The translations under genes were made by a program, and so were the position numbers. This document shows, piece by piece, positions 1-7,998 of a stretch of 64,000 nt of DNA (position 1 is its first letter; each line of letters begins with the position of its first letter). The notes under the pieces are model-generated. The model was given only the letters and a program-made list of their open reading frames with translations. It was not told the DNA's origin and made no database searches. This DNA comes from Candidatus Promineofilum glycogenicum. Lineage in GTDB: Bacteria; Chloroflexota; Anaerolineae; Promineifilales; Promineifilaceae. The stretch lies in the NCBI GenBank assembly GCA_016707605.1, contig JADJHJ010000013.1, forward strand, positions 1-64,000, written 5' to 3'.

Positions 1-27
1 ATGCCCACGTTTAGCGCAATGCCCTAA
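1..27 (+). CDS. C-terminal tail of a DUF4157-array paralogue (cut by window edge)
   Basis: The first nine codons read MPTFSAMP and a TAA stop. This matches the last residues of the gene ending at 3910 (PTPTFGATP, then TAA) in spacing and composition. The simplest reading is that another member of the same tandem family ends here and that the array continues upstream of the window. Only a handful of residues are visible, so the assignment rests on this match and on position. Confidence 0.5.
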   Translation: MPTFSAMP

Positions 28-58
28 GTGTTTAGCAGGCAGAAGAGTAATAACGTCC

Positions 59-2182
59 GTGCAGACACGAGTCCAGGCCACGAAGACAGAGATCGCGCCG
101 AGCCGTGCGGCTGTTGTCGCCGGCCGCGCGCCGCTGACGGCCTCTGCGCGAACGCCCCTGTGGGTTCAGCATCTGCCCCTGCAAGCCAAGCTCACGGTGA
201 ATCAACCCGGCGACCTCTACGAACAGGAAGCCGACCGCGTCGCCGCGCAGGTGATGCGCATGCCCGACCCGGCGGCCGGCGTCGTGCGGCGTTGCGCCTG
301 TGGTGGGGTAGCCGACGAGAGCGGCGAGTGCTCGGCCTGCCGGGCCAAGCGGCTGGGCTTGCAGCGCAAGGGTGACACGGCCGGCGGCATGACGGCCCCG
401 CCCAGCGTCCACGCGACGTTGCGCGCGCCCGGCCAACCGCTGGACGGCGGGGCGCGGGCGTTTATGGAGTCGCGCTTCGGGCAGGACTTCGGCGGCGTGC
501 GGGTGCACACCGACAGCGGCGCAGCGGCCTCGGCGCGGGCGGTGGGGGCACAGGCGTATACGGTGGGGCAGAACGTGGTCTTTGGCGAGGGGCGGTATGC
601 GCCGGGGACGGCGGCGGGGAACACGCTGATCGCGCATGAGTTGGCGCATGTGGTGCAGCAGGGGGGCGGGGCGGCCACGGTGCAGCGCGTTGTGGCCCCT
701 GACTTCCAAGTCACCCAGATAGCCCCCCAGGACGCGGCGAATCCGGGCATGATCTTCTTTGAGATCGGCGGCACAACCATTCCCGCTTCGGAGATGCCCA
801 AGATCGCTCCCCTGGCCACACCTGCCGGCCAGAACTTGACGCTCAACGGCTTTTCGGACGAAGTCGGCTCGGCCGCGGCCAACGATGCTATGATCACCAC
901 ACGTCTCAATGCTGTTGATGCTGCGCTGGCCGCCGCGGGGCACACCGCCGCGCGGGCCAAGGTCAATCTGCGCACCAGCGGCATCGGGCAGATTGACTAT
1001 CGCCATATGCGCTCGGTCGAAGTGATGCCCACACCGACCGGTCTGGCCGCCGCGCCAAGCGCGCAGCCGGCTTGTGCCGGCGTCGGCGCCGAGATCGCCC
1101 CATGCGGCACGGCATTTACAGCCTCCTGGCCGGAGGCCAACGCGGCGATGATCAAGGCCGATGCCGATCTGACGGCCGGCACCCCGGCCGCTGTGGCTCT
1201 AAAAGCTGTGCTGTTCAGTGGCGTGCCGTTCGCGACAGTGCAAACCAAGATCTCTGCCCTCAAGGCGCAGGTGGGCGCCCTTCCGGGCCAGCACCAGTGC
1301 CACAACAGTTGTGACAGCGGCTGCACGCGCCCGGCCTACAACAGCGGCACGGGGATTGGGCCGGCGGGGGCCAAGATGACGTTGTGTCCCGACTTCCTGG
1401 GCAGCAGCGACAAGGATTGGCAGGCGCGGCTATTGATCCACGAGAGCGCCCACGGCACAGCGGGTCTCAGCGCCGAAGACATCGCCTACGGCAATACGCG
1501 GCTGATTAGCTTCCTGACCCCGGCCGACCAGGAGCGGAATACCGATAGCTACGTCTTGCTGGCCTGGCTGCTCTATAAGCCGGGCAGCGTCGCCATCGGC
1601 CCGGCCACGCCCGACGCGACCCCCGGTATGACCGCCCCGGAGACGGTCGCCGCCCGTCGCGCGGTGGCCTGGGTCGAAAGTTGGCTCAATTACGGCCAGT
1701 TCGATACCAGCATTCTCTATGATACTGCCAGCCGGTCCGTGCCGCCTGCTCCGGCATGGGATACCAGTCGAACCGGAGATGCCTTTAACATCGAGACCAT
1801 GCATCTCCTCGCGCCAATCTTTGGCTTGACGGACCCAGGCCCGGCCGCGCCTTTTACCCAACCGACTGCCGATGATAAGCCAAAGCTGGCCGGCATTCAC
1901 GATCGCTTCGATCAGATGTACAAGTCTGTTAACTGGCAGGTGGTGACGATCAACAAAGGCGCCCCCGGCAGCGACGCCTGGCAGAGCCACGGCGCGACGC
2001 TGCCCCGGTTAGGCCAAATCGTCACCGTCGGGCCGCTATTTTTCAAGCGGACGCCCGTAGCCCAGGTGAAACACCTCGTCTTGCTGATGGCCACGGCCAT
2101 GTCGGGTATCAGCCCGGCTTTCCGGCAGAAGTACGTCGATGCTATCGACGCTATTCGGCTACACCGGACGCTTGGCCCGTAG
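59..2182 (+). CDS. DUF4157 protein with OmpA-like and M35-like metallopeptidase domains
   Basis: This 707-residue protein begins at a GTG; the start is supported by alignment with the paralogue at 2261 (MQTRVQATKTE versus MQTRSQAAKTE). Residues 49-63 (NQPGDLYEQEADRVA) and about 120-202 form a DUF4157 domain with an HELAHVVQQ zinc-protease motif at residue 193. A CxC...CxxC cluster lies near residues 80-95. Residues about 214-324 resemble an OmpA-like peptidoglycan-associated fold. Further on, HESAHG at residue 461 and RNTDSY near 493 look like the HExxH and NxDSY motifs of M35/deuterolysin-type lysine-specific metallo-endopeptidases, so the protein may carry two metallopeptidase modules. DUF4157 domains are known from effectors of extracellular contractile injection systems and other polymorphic toxins. 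No signal peptide is visible. The effector role is inferred. Confidence 0.8.
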   Translation: MQTRVQATKTEIAPSRAAVVAGRAPLTASARTPLWVQHLPLQAKLTVNQPGDLYEQEADRVAAQVMRMPDPAAGVVRRCACGGVADESGECSACRAKRLGLQRKGDTAGGMTAPPSVHATLRAPGQPLDGGARAFMESRFGQDFGGVRVHTDSGAAASARAVGAQAYTVGQNVVFGEGRYAPGTAAGNTLIAHELAHVVQQGGGAATVQRVVAPDFQVTQIAPQDAANPGMIFFEIGGTTIPASEMPKIAPLATPAGQNLTLNGFSDEVGSAAANDAMITTRLNAVDAALAAAGHTAARAKVNLRTSGIGQIDYRHMRSVEVMPTPTGLAAAPSAQPACAGVGAEIAPCGTAFTASWPEANAAMIKADADLTAGTPAAVALKAVLFSGVPFATVQTKISALKAQVGALPGQHQCHNSCDSGCTRPAYNSGTGIGPAGAKMTLCPDFLGSSDKDWQARLLIHESAHGTAGLSAEDIAYGNTRLISFLTPADQERNTDSYVLLAWLLYKPGSVAIGPATPDATPGMTAPETVAARRAVAWVESWLNYGQFDTSILYDTASRSVPPAPAWDTSRTGDAFNIETMHLLAPIFGLTDPGPAAPFTQPTADDKPKLAGIHDRFDQMYKSVNWQVVTINKGAPGSDAWQSHGATLPRLGQIVTVGPLFFKRTPVAQVKHLVLLMATAMSGISPAFRQKYVDAIDAIRLHRTLGP
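403..661 (+). repeat. Near-identical 259-bp DUF4157 cassette, copy 1
   Basis: This segment of the first DUF4157 gene is almost identical base for base to 2569-2827 in the next gene and has the same length. Differences are a few substitutions near the 3' end. Sequence before and after it is far less similar, which points to recent duplication or gene conversion of the cassette. Confidence 0.9.
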
Positions 2183-2260
2183 CCGACAGGCGCGGCGCGG
2201 TAGTGGGCAGCGGGCGGCGCGATGACGCCTTCCGACTAGCGGTCAGGAGATCGGGAATAG

Positions 2261-3910
2261 ATGCAGACGCGAAGTCAGGCTGCGAAGACAGAGAATGCGC
2301 CCAGCCATGCCGACGGCGAGTCCGGCCACGCGCCGCTATCGGCCCCCACGCGCCCGCCCCTCTGGGCGCGGCGCCTGCCCCTGCAAGCCAAACTAACCAT
2401 CAACCAGCCCGGCGACCTCTACGAACAGGAAGCCGACCGCGTCGCCGCCCAGGTGATGCGCATGCCCGACGCGGTGGGCGATACGACAGGCACGACCACT
2501 GGCCGTTGCGCCAGGCAACTGACCTTGCAGCGTAAATCGGACGCCGCCGGCGACGTGGCCGCCCCGCGCAGCGTCCACGCGACGTTGCGCGCGCCCGGCC
2601 AACCGCTGGACGGCGGGGCGCGGGCGTTTATGGAGTCGCGCTTCGGGCAGGACTTCGGCGGCGTGCGGGTGCACACCGACAGCGGCGCAGCGGCCTCGGC
2701 GCGGGCGGTGGGGGCACAGGCCTACACGGTGGGGCAGAACGTGGTCTTTGGCGAGGGGCGGTATGCGCCGGGGACGGCGGCGGGCAAGACGCTGCTTGCG
2801 CATGAGTTGGCGCACGTGGTGCAGCAGCAAGGTGCAGTCCCGACCTCCGTCCAGCGTCAGGAGGTCATCAACATGCCTCCGGAGACGATCATTAGCAGTC
2901 TGCGTAGCGTCGAGGATACGTTTTCCAGCCTGGGCAGCCTGCGTGATGTGGGACGCAACCCAAACGATCCAGTCATTAGCCACGATCCGGCGGCCATCCA
3001 GCGCAACGCGCCCGATCCGGCGCGACGGCTGCCGTTTACCGGCTCCGGGTGGGATGCGCCGGCGATCATGACCGCTTTGGGCCAGTATGACTCGTTGCCG
3101 GGCACGGACAGCGATGCTTTGCGCTGCGTGCAGGCCGTGGCGATGGCGGCGCGTATCCCTCTTGGGCCGGGGGCAGTGGTCAGCTATCTGAACGCGCTCA
3201 TCCTCGAAGGGATGATTTCGCGGCCCCAGGGACAACGGCAGCGCACGGCGATAAACGTCATGCGCCACGTCAGCGCCCGCATCCTGAACCAGCGGGCAAC
3301 CTTCGGCGATCTGCTATGGGCACAGGAGGCGATGCACGATCTGTTTTACAACGACGTCTCCGGCACGCCGAAGACGGACATAACCAGTCAGATTGGTTCA
3401 CCATTCGACTTTGGTATGGAGTTGCATCCCATGAGCACCTGGTGCAACAACCCGACCGAGGTCATGAACCAGGCGGCCACGCTCCAGCCCGGCGAGCAAC
3501 TGCTGGTAAACACTTGGCAGGTACTTCTCAATACCGCCTTCGACGACCTTGAGGAACAAGGGATCACCGTACCGACCGGCGATAGTATCGTAGTCAGGGT
3601 CAACGGCCGTCGCGTGCGCATCAGCCGCATTCCCACCGACCGCCGCCCGCCGCACACGGCCATTGATCCGGTACGGGATCATCAGAGCGGCCATCAGTTG
3701 TTGGTGTTGCGCGACGGCGCGACGCGACAACTGCGCCTCTATGAGCCGGAGCTTACCGTCTCCGGCCAACACCTGGAAACGCTGCAAACGAACGGCTCCA
3801 ACTTCCAGCGCTACTTCACCGACCAGCCGCGATTCGGCATCTATAACTACATCGAAATACTGGGCAAGCTGACGCCTCGCCCGACGCCCACCTTTGGCGC
3901 AACGCCTTAA
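2261..3910 (+). CDS. DUF4157 protein with a distinct C-terminal domain (possible cysteine-peptidase fold)
   Basis: This 549-residue protein shares its first 190 residues with the upstream gene: the NQPGDLYEQEADRVA helix, then the DUF4157 core with HELAHVVQQ at residue 181. The C-terminal 350 residues are unrelated to those of the neighbour and I do not recognise the family. A Cys in a helical context (residue 289, LRCVQAVAM), a later His (residue 478, GHQLLVL) and an acidic strand (YEPE, about 495) are in the order expected of a papain-like Cys-His-Asp/Glu site, but this is speculative. There is no signal peptide. The ATG start is fixed by alignment with the upstream paralogue. The context suggests effectors that keep a common processing or loading module and swap the active domain. 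Confidence 0.75.
   Translation: MQTRSQAAKTENAPSHADGESGHAPLSAPTRPPLWARRLPLQAKLTINQPGDLYEQEADRVAAQVMRMPDAVGDTTGTTTGRCARQLTLQRKSDAAGDVAAPRSVHATLRAPGQPLDGGARAFMESRFGQDFGGVRVHTDSGAAASARAVGAQAYTVGQNVVFGEGRYAPGTAAGKTLLAHELAHVVQQQGAVPTSVQRQEVINMPPETIISSLRSVEDTFSSLGSLRDVGRNPNDPVISHDPAAIQRNAPDPARRLPFTGSGWDAPAIMTALGQYDSLPGTDSDALRCVQAVAMAARIPLGPGAVVSYLNALILEGMISRPQGQRQRTAINVMRHVSARILNQRATFGDLLWAQEAMHDLFYNDVSGTPKTDITSQIGSPFDFGMELHPMSTWCNNPTEVMNQAATLQPGEQLLVNTWQVLLNTAFDDLEEQGITVPTGDSIVVRVNGRRVRISRIPTDRRPPHTAIDPVRDHQSGHQLLVLRDGATRQLRLYEPELTVSGQHLETLQTNGSNFQRYFTDQPRFGIYNYIEILGKLTPRPTPTFGATP
2569..2827 (+). repeat. Near-identical 259-bp DUF4157 cassette, copy 2
   Basis: This is the partner of 403-661 and covers the C-terminal part of the DUF4157 domain, including the HExxH helix. 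See the copy 1 entry for what the duplication implies. Confidence 0.9.
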
Positions 3911-3941
3911 TCGGCTGGCAAACAAGAAAGCTGGCCCAACC

Positions 3942-4028
3942 ATGCCTCTGCGAAGCCGGGCACGACAGTCGGAGAATACGCCCAACCCTGTGGCCGCGAA
4001 GCCCGGCCGCCCGCTGCTGACTGAATAG
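3942..4028 (+). pseudogene. Remnant of a DUF4157-family N-terminus
   Basis: A 28-codon frame (ATG to TAG) aligns without gaps to the first 28 residues of the 59-2182 protein, with about ten identities including M1, R4, A7, E11, P14, A18, G22, R23, L26 and T27. It shares the S5 and the EN pair with the second paralogue. It stops before the DUF4157 domain. I read it as the surviving head of a deleted array member. A functional small peptide cannot be excluded. Confidence 0.5.
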
Positions 4029-4125
4029 CCCCGACTTGATCCCGCCATTGGCCTTGCCCGACAAATGCGGCTACAATTTCGCCCATTAGTGCCTCGGCTC
4101 ATAGCGACAAGGGAATGGGACGGAG

Positions 4126-5451
4126 ATGAATCCGATGCGCCTTTATATCGCGCGGCGTTTGATAACCGTTATTGTGTCGGCGCTGCTGTTGTTCGTTGCC
4201 GCCCCGATCTTGGCCCAGGACACGCCGGCTCCCAGCGGCACGGCCTCGCCCGTGCCCACTCCCTGGCCCACCGTCACCAGCACCGCCATCAGCTTCGATA
4301 GCGACCAGGCCTTGTCCCTCCTGGGCCAGCCGGGCATGGTGCGCCTGACTGTCAACTTCACGACGATTGACCTGCCTGAGGTGACGGACTATACCAGGCT
4401 CGCGCTGCGCACCGCCGAAGCCAATGCCTATGAGGTGATTGGGAGTCGACTTGACGATCAGCCGGCGGAGGCTACACCCAATGTCGACAGGGCCGGCTAC
4501 TCGTGGTTCCTGCCGGCCGCCAACAGCCCCCACGAACTTGTCGTCGACCTGCGGGTGCTAAAGCCCATCGGGCCGACGGCCATCGCCCTCGTTGTGTTCA
4601 ATAGCGACGGCAGCACGGCCGCGCTGTCCTATCTCTCTGAGGCCACTGTCGATCAATTGGTTGTGGCGCAACAACAGTTGGTTACGCCTACGACCACCGT
4701 CGTGCCACCCGTGGACAGCCCGACCGCGCCCACAACCGCGGCAACAACCATCATCCCGCTCGCGGACACCCCGACCGTGCTGACTGTGGCAGCGACAACC
4801 GATGCCGCGCTGACGGCCGCGCCACCCCCGGCCACGGCCACCAAGCCGCCGCCGGCCACGCTGCCGGCGACTATCACCGCCGCCGCCCCGGCCACGCCGA
4901 CGGCCGAGCCGGTCGTGCCGTTGGCTACGTCCCCTCCGGCCGACGGCGACGACAACAGCCGCCTCGTGCTGCTGCTGCTGGGCGGCCTCTTCCTGCTGGC
5001 GGCGCTGGCGATTGGGGGGTTGTTGCTCATGCGCCGCCGCCGTCCGCCCGTCGCTCCGGCCGCCGGCGCTCGGGCCACTGCGCGCCCGGTCACGGTTCCC
5101 CTGCCGCCCGTCGGCGCGGAGACGCTAACCGGCGTCCTCGTGCCCGTCTATCTGGAGTTAGAGGGGGACGCGCCGCAGGTCTTTCCCGTCAACGAGACGC
5201 CGTTTACCATCGGCCGCGACCCTGACAATAGCCTGCCCATCGACGAGACGATTCCCGGCTGGCAGACCGTTTCGCGCGAGCACGCGCTCATCAGCCGCCA
5301 CGACCGCGGCTACGTCATCGAAGACCTTGGCTCACAGAACGGCGTGCGCGTCAACGGCCGCCTGACGCCGAAGAACCTCTTGCGCAATGGCTGGCAAGTG
5401 TCGGTCGGCGGCGTGACGTTTCGCTTTGTGGACGAGACTCAGACGAACTGA
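4126..5451 (+). CDS. Membrane-anchored FHA-domain protein with extracytoplasmic domain
   Basis: This 441-residue protein has an N-terminal signal sequence ending near LAQ (residue 30). A beta-rich extracytoplasmic region of unknown family (about 45-170) is followed by a long Pro/Thr/Ala-rich linker. A transmembrane helix at 275-302 precedes a basic stop-transfer run (RRRRPP). The cytoplasmic C-terminus (353-438) is an FHA domain with the hallmarks FTIGRDPDN, SREHA and SQNGVRVNGR, which bind phosphothreonine. It therefore joins an outside sensor or wall region to an inside phosphopeptide reader. It is the first gene of a colinear block; the next gene begins 12 bases downstream. A purine-rich sequence (gggacggag) just precedes the ATG. 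Confidence 0.85.
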   Translation: MNPMRLYIARRLITVIVSALLLFVAAPILAQDTPAPSGTASPVPTPWPTVTSTAISFDSDQALSLLGQPGMVRLTVNFTTIDLPEVTDYTRLALRTAEANAYEVIGSRLDDQPAEATPNVDRAGYSWFLPAANSPHELVVDLRVLKPIGPTAIALVVFNSDGSTAALSYLSEATVDQLVVAQQQLVTPTTTVVPPVDSPTAPTTAATTIIPLADTPTVLTVAATTDAALTAAPPPATATKPPPATLPATITAAAPATPTAEPVVPLATSPPADGDDNSRLVLLLLGGLFLLAALAIGGLLLMRRRRPPVAPAAGARATARPVTVPLPPVGAETLTGVLVPVYLELEGDAPQVFPVNETPFTIGRDPDNSLPIDETIPGWQTVSREHALISRHDRGYVIEDLGSQNGVRVNGRLTPKNLLRNGWQVSVGGVTFRFVDETQTN

Positions 5452-5463
5452 ACCGGTGGCCTC

Positions 5464-7179
5464 ATGAATGACATCCACTGCCCGAACTGCCAGACGCCAA
5501 ATCGCGCGGGCGCGAAGTACTGCTCTTCGTGCGGCCTCAGCCTGTCGGAGAACGCGTCGCCGACGACGTTGATCATGGACGAAGCCACCATGCGCCGCGC
5601 CGCCGCCGCGCGTCAGACGGTGACGCTACCTGAGTCGCGCCCGCGCCTGCCTGACCTTTCGCCGCGGCGCGTGCCCCGGCCGGACAACGGCACGCCGACC
5701 ATCTCCCTCGGCCCGCCGCCGGCCCCCGAACCGCTGCCGGAGGGGGCGCTGCTGGCCGACCGCTACGTCATCGGCCGGCAACTGGATGGGCCGCCGGGCG
5801 TCTTCGTCTATCAGGCCGAGGACACCGGCGACGCACCCTACGGCGTGGCCTGCCTGATCAAAGACAGCGCCGACGAGAGCGTGCTGGCCGGGGAGCTGGC
5901 CGCGCGCGGCCGTGTCGCCGCCGGCGATGGCGTGCGCCCGCCCTACGACGCCTTCACCCTGACCTTGCCCGCCGCCGCCGGCCCGCGGACTTTTGTCGTC
6001 TGTGGCCTGGGGCGGTCGTTCGAGTCGCTGGAGTGGCCGGTGGAGCCGGCGGCGGCGCTGAACCGGGCCGCGCCGCTGGCCCGCGGGCTGGCCGCCGTCC
6101 ACGCCGCCGGGCTGGCCTTCGGCGCGCTCGACGGCCGCGTGCAGGGAGACGACGCCCTCTTCCTGGCCGACTTCGCCGCCATCGGGCCGGGTTCGCCCCC
6201 TGCCTATGAGGCCGACGTGCGCGCCCTGGCCGGGCTGGTCTATCGCATGTTGACCGGGCGGGCCGAAGTGACGCCCGGCATAGCCGTGCCGCTGGCCGAC
6301 CGGCTGGCGGGACTAATGATGGGCCGGGCGACGATGAACGCTGCCGATCTGGCGGCGCTGCTGTCGTCGCGGGCCGCCGGGCTGCGCCGGCCGGAGAGCC
6401 TCGACCTGCGCGTTGGTCGCCGCACCGACGTCGGCCAACTGCGCGAACTGAACGAGGACAGTCTGCTGACGCTCGACCTGGTGTTGAGCAACAAGTCGAT
6501 CAGCCGGCCGGTGGGGCTGTTCGTCGTCGCCGACGGCATGGGCGGCCACGAGGGGGGCGAGATCGCCAGCGGCTTGCTGGTGCGCGCCGTGGCCCAGCAC
6601 GCGGCCAGCGAACTGATGCCGCGCACCACGGCCGCCGGCGGTGAGCCGATGGACTACGGCGCGTGGCTGTCCACGGCCATCCAGGCCGGCAACGTTGAGG
6701 TCTTCGAGCGCTCGCAGAAAGCGGGCAACGACATGGGCACGACCGTCGTCGCCGCGCTGGTGGCCGGCAACAAGGCCTTCGTCGCCCACGTTGGCGACAG
6801 CCGCGCCTATCGCATCAACGCCGACGGCATCGAGCAGATCACTGTCGATCACTCTCTGGTCGAAAGCCTCGTCGCCTCCAATCAGATCACCCGCGAAGAG
6901 GCCCGTAACCACCCCCAGTCGAACGTCATCTACCGCACCATCGGCGACAAGCGCCAGGTGACGGTCGATCTCGACCTGGTGACGTTGGCTCCGGGCGACT
7001 CGCTGCTACTGTGCTCCGACGGGTTGAGCGGCATGGTGACGGATGACGCCCTGCAACGGCTGGTGGCCACGGCCGCCTCGCCCCAGGCCGCCTGCGACGC
7101 GCTGATCGATGCCGCCAACCGCGCCGGCGGCGAAGACAACATCACCGCCATCGTTATCCGCGCCGAGGCGCTGTCCTGA
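5464..7179 (+). CDS. Zinc-ribbon / pseudokinase / PP2C phosphatase fusion
   Basis: Of the 571 residues, 4-25 form a zinc ribbon (CPNCQTPN...CSSCG). Residues about 94-307 look like a protein-kinase fold (LADRYVIGRQLDG at the start, LARGLAAVHAAGL before the catalytic loop, ADVRALAGLVYRMLTG at helix F). The HRD-K-N catalytic loop is replaced by FGALDGRVQ and DFG by DFA, so it should be catalytically dead. Residues 317-568 are a PP2C Ser/Thr phosphatase with intact metal motifs: RELNEDS, VADGMGGHEGGE, DMGTT, HVGDSRAYR, LCSDGL and GGEDNIT. I expect active phosphatase output controlled by a pseudokinase sensor. A PP2C, VWA and kinase-like set resembles the known TerY-P signalling triad, and a VWA gene lies downstream. 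Confidence 0.88.
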   Translation: MNDIHCPNCQTPNRAGAKYCSSCGLSLSENASPTTLIMDEATMRRAAAARQTVTLPESRPRLPDLSPRRVPRPDNGTPTISLGPPPAPEPLPEGALLADRYVIGRQLDGPPGVFVYQAEDTGDAPYGVACLIKDSADESVLAGELAARGRVAAGDGVRPPYDAFTLTLPAAAGPRTFVVCGLGRSFESLEWPVEPAAALNRAAPLARGLAAVHAAGLAFGALDGRVQGDDALFLADFAAIGPGSPPAYEADVRALAGLVYRMLTGRAEVTPGIAVPLADRLAGLMMGRATMNAADLAALLSSRAAGLRRPESLDLRVGRRTDVGQLRELNEDSLLTLDLVLSNKSISRPVGLFVVADGMGGHEGGEIASGLLVRAVAQHAASELMPRTTAAGGEPMDYGAWLSTAIQAGNVEVFERSQKAGNDMGTTVVAALVAGNKAFVAHVGDSRAYRINADGIEQITVDHSLVESLVASNQITREEARNHPQSNVIYRTIGDKRQVTVDLDLVTLAPGDSLLLCSDGLSGMVTDDALQRLVATAASPQAACDALIDAANRAGGEDNITAIVIRAEALS

Positions 7180-7201
7180 GCGGCGAGTGGGGAAGAGTCA
7201 C

Positions 7202-7933
7202 GTGATCGACATCTGGGGTGAGACGACGGCCGACGACGGCGCGACTTCCGCGGAAGCGATCTTCTTCCCCGGCGCGGGGCGTGATCCGTTGAGCGACGAG
7301 CTAATGGCCGTGCGCGGGCACTTGCTGGCCGTGGCCGGCGGCGCGGCCGGGCGGGCGGCGGCGCGGGCATTCATCGCCGCTCTCGTCCCCGCCTACTACG
7401 CCGGTGGCGGCGGGGCCGATGGGCTGCGGCGGGCGGTGGCCGACGCCGAGGCCGCCGTGGCCGACCCGGCGGCGCTGGACTTCGTGGCCGCGGCCATCGC
7501 CGACAGCCGCCTTTATTTGGCCCGCGCCGGCGGCGGGCGCGCCTATCGCGTGCGCGGCGCGAGCGTCGATCCGTTGGCGCGGGCCACGGCCCCGGCCGGC
7601 GCGGCCGGGCCGGCCTTCTCGCTGGCCGTGCCGCTGCACGACGGCGACCGGGTTGTGCTCTGCTCCGAGGCCCCGGCCGCGGCGCTGGGCGACGGCCGGC
7701 CGTTGGCCTACGTGGCCGAGCAGCGTGCGCCGCGTGAGGCCGTGACCCGTCTCGTCGCCCTGGCCCGCGAGCGCGGCGCGGCCGGCGACGTGTCGGTCGT
7801 GGTCGCCTTTGTGCGCGGCGCGCCGGCGTTGGGGCGCGGCCGGGCGGCGGTGCTGCTGGCGTTGGGCGCGGCGGCCGTGGCCGCGCTGGGTTGGTTGGCC
7901 TGGGAACTGATTCGGTTTTGGCAGGCTGGATAG
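7202..7933 (+). CDS. PP2C-like pseudophosphatase with C-terminal membrane anchor
   Basis: This 243-residue protein starts at GTG 7202, behind a GGGGAAGAG ribosome site and 22 bases after the previous stop. An upstream in-frame ATG would overlap the preceding gene by 70 bases. Its layout follows a shortened PP2C domain: DSRLYLARAGGGRAYRV matches the GDSRAYR strand, DGDRVVLCSE matches the LCSDGL region and GDVSVVVAFV matches GEDNITVVV. The metal-binding aspartates of DGxGG, SDG and EDN are missing, so it is probably catalytically inactive. A single transmembrane helix near 215-238 ends the protein. It could be a membrane decoy or scaffold for the neighbouring active phosphatases. Confidence 0.7.
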   Translation: MIDIWGETTADDGATSAEAIFFPGAGRDPLSDELMAVRGHLLAVAGGAAGRAAARAFIAALVPAYYAGGGGADGLRRAVADAEAAVADPAALDFVAAAIADSRLYLARAGGGRAYRVRGASVDPLARATAPAGAAGPAFSLAVPLHDGDRVVLCSEAPAAALGDGRPLAYVAEQRAPREAVTRLVALARERGAAGDVSVVVAFVRGAPALGRGRAAVLLALGAAAVAALGWLAWELIRFWQAG

Positions 7934-7998
7934 TCGTGGATTGCCGGCGAGAGGCCAAATGCGGCGTCGCCGGCCGTTCGCCGCAAGGGAGATAGCCA

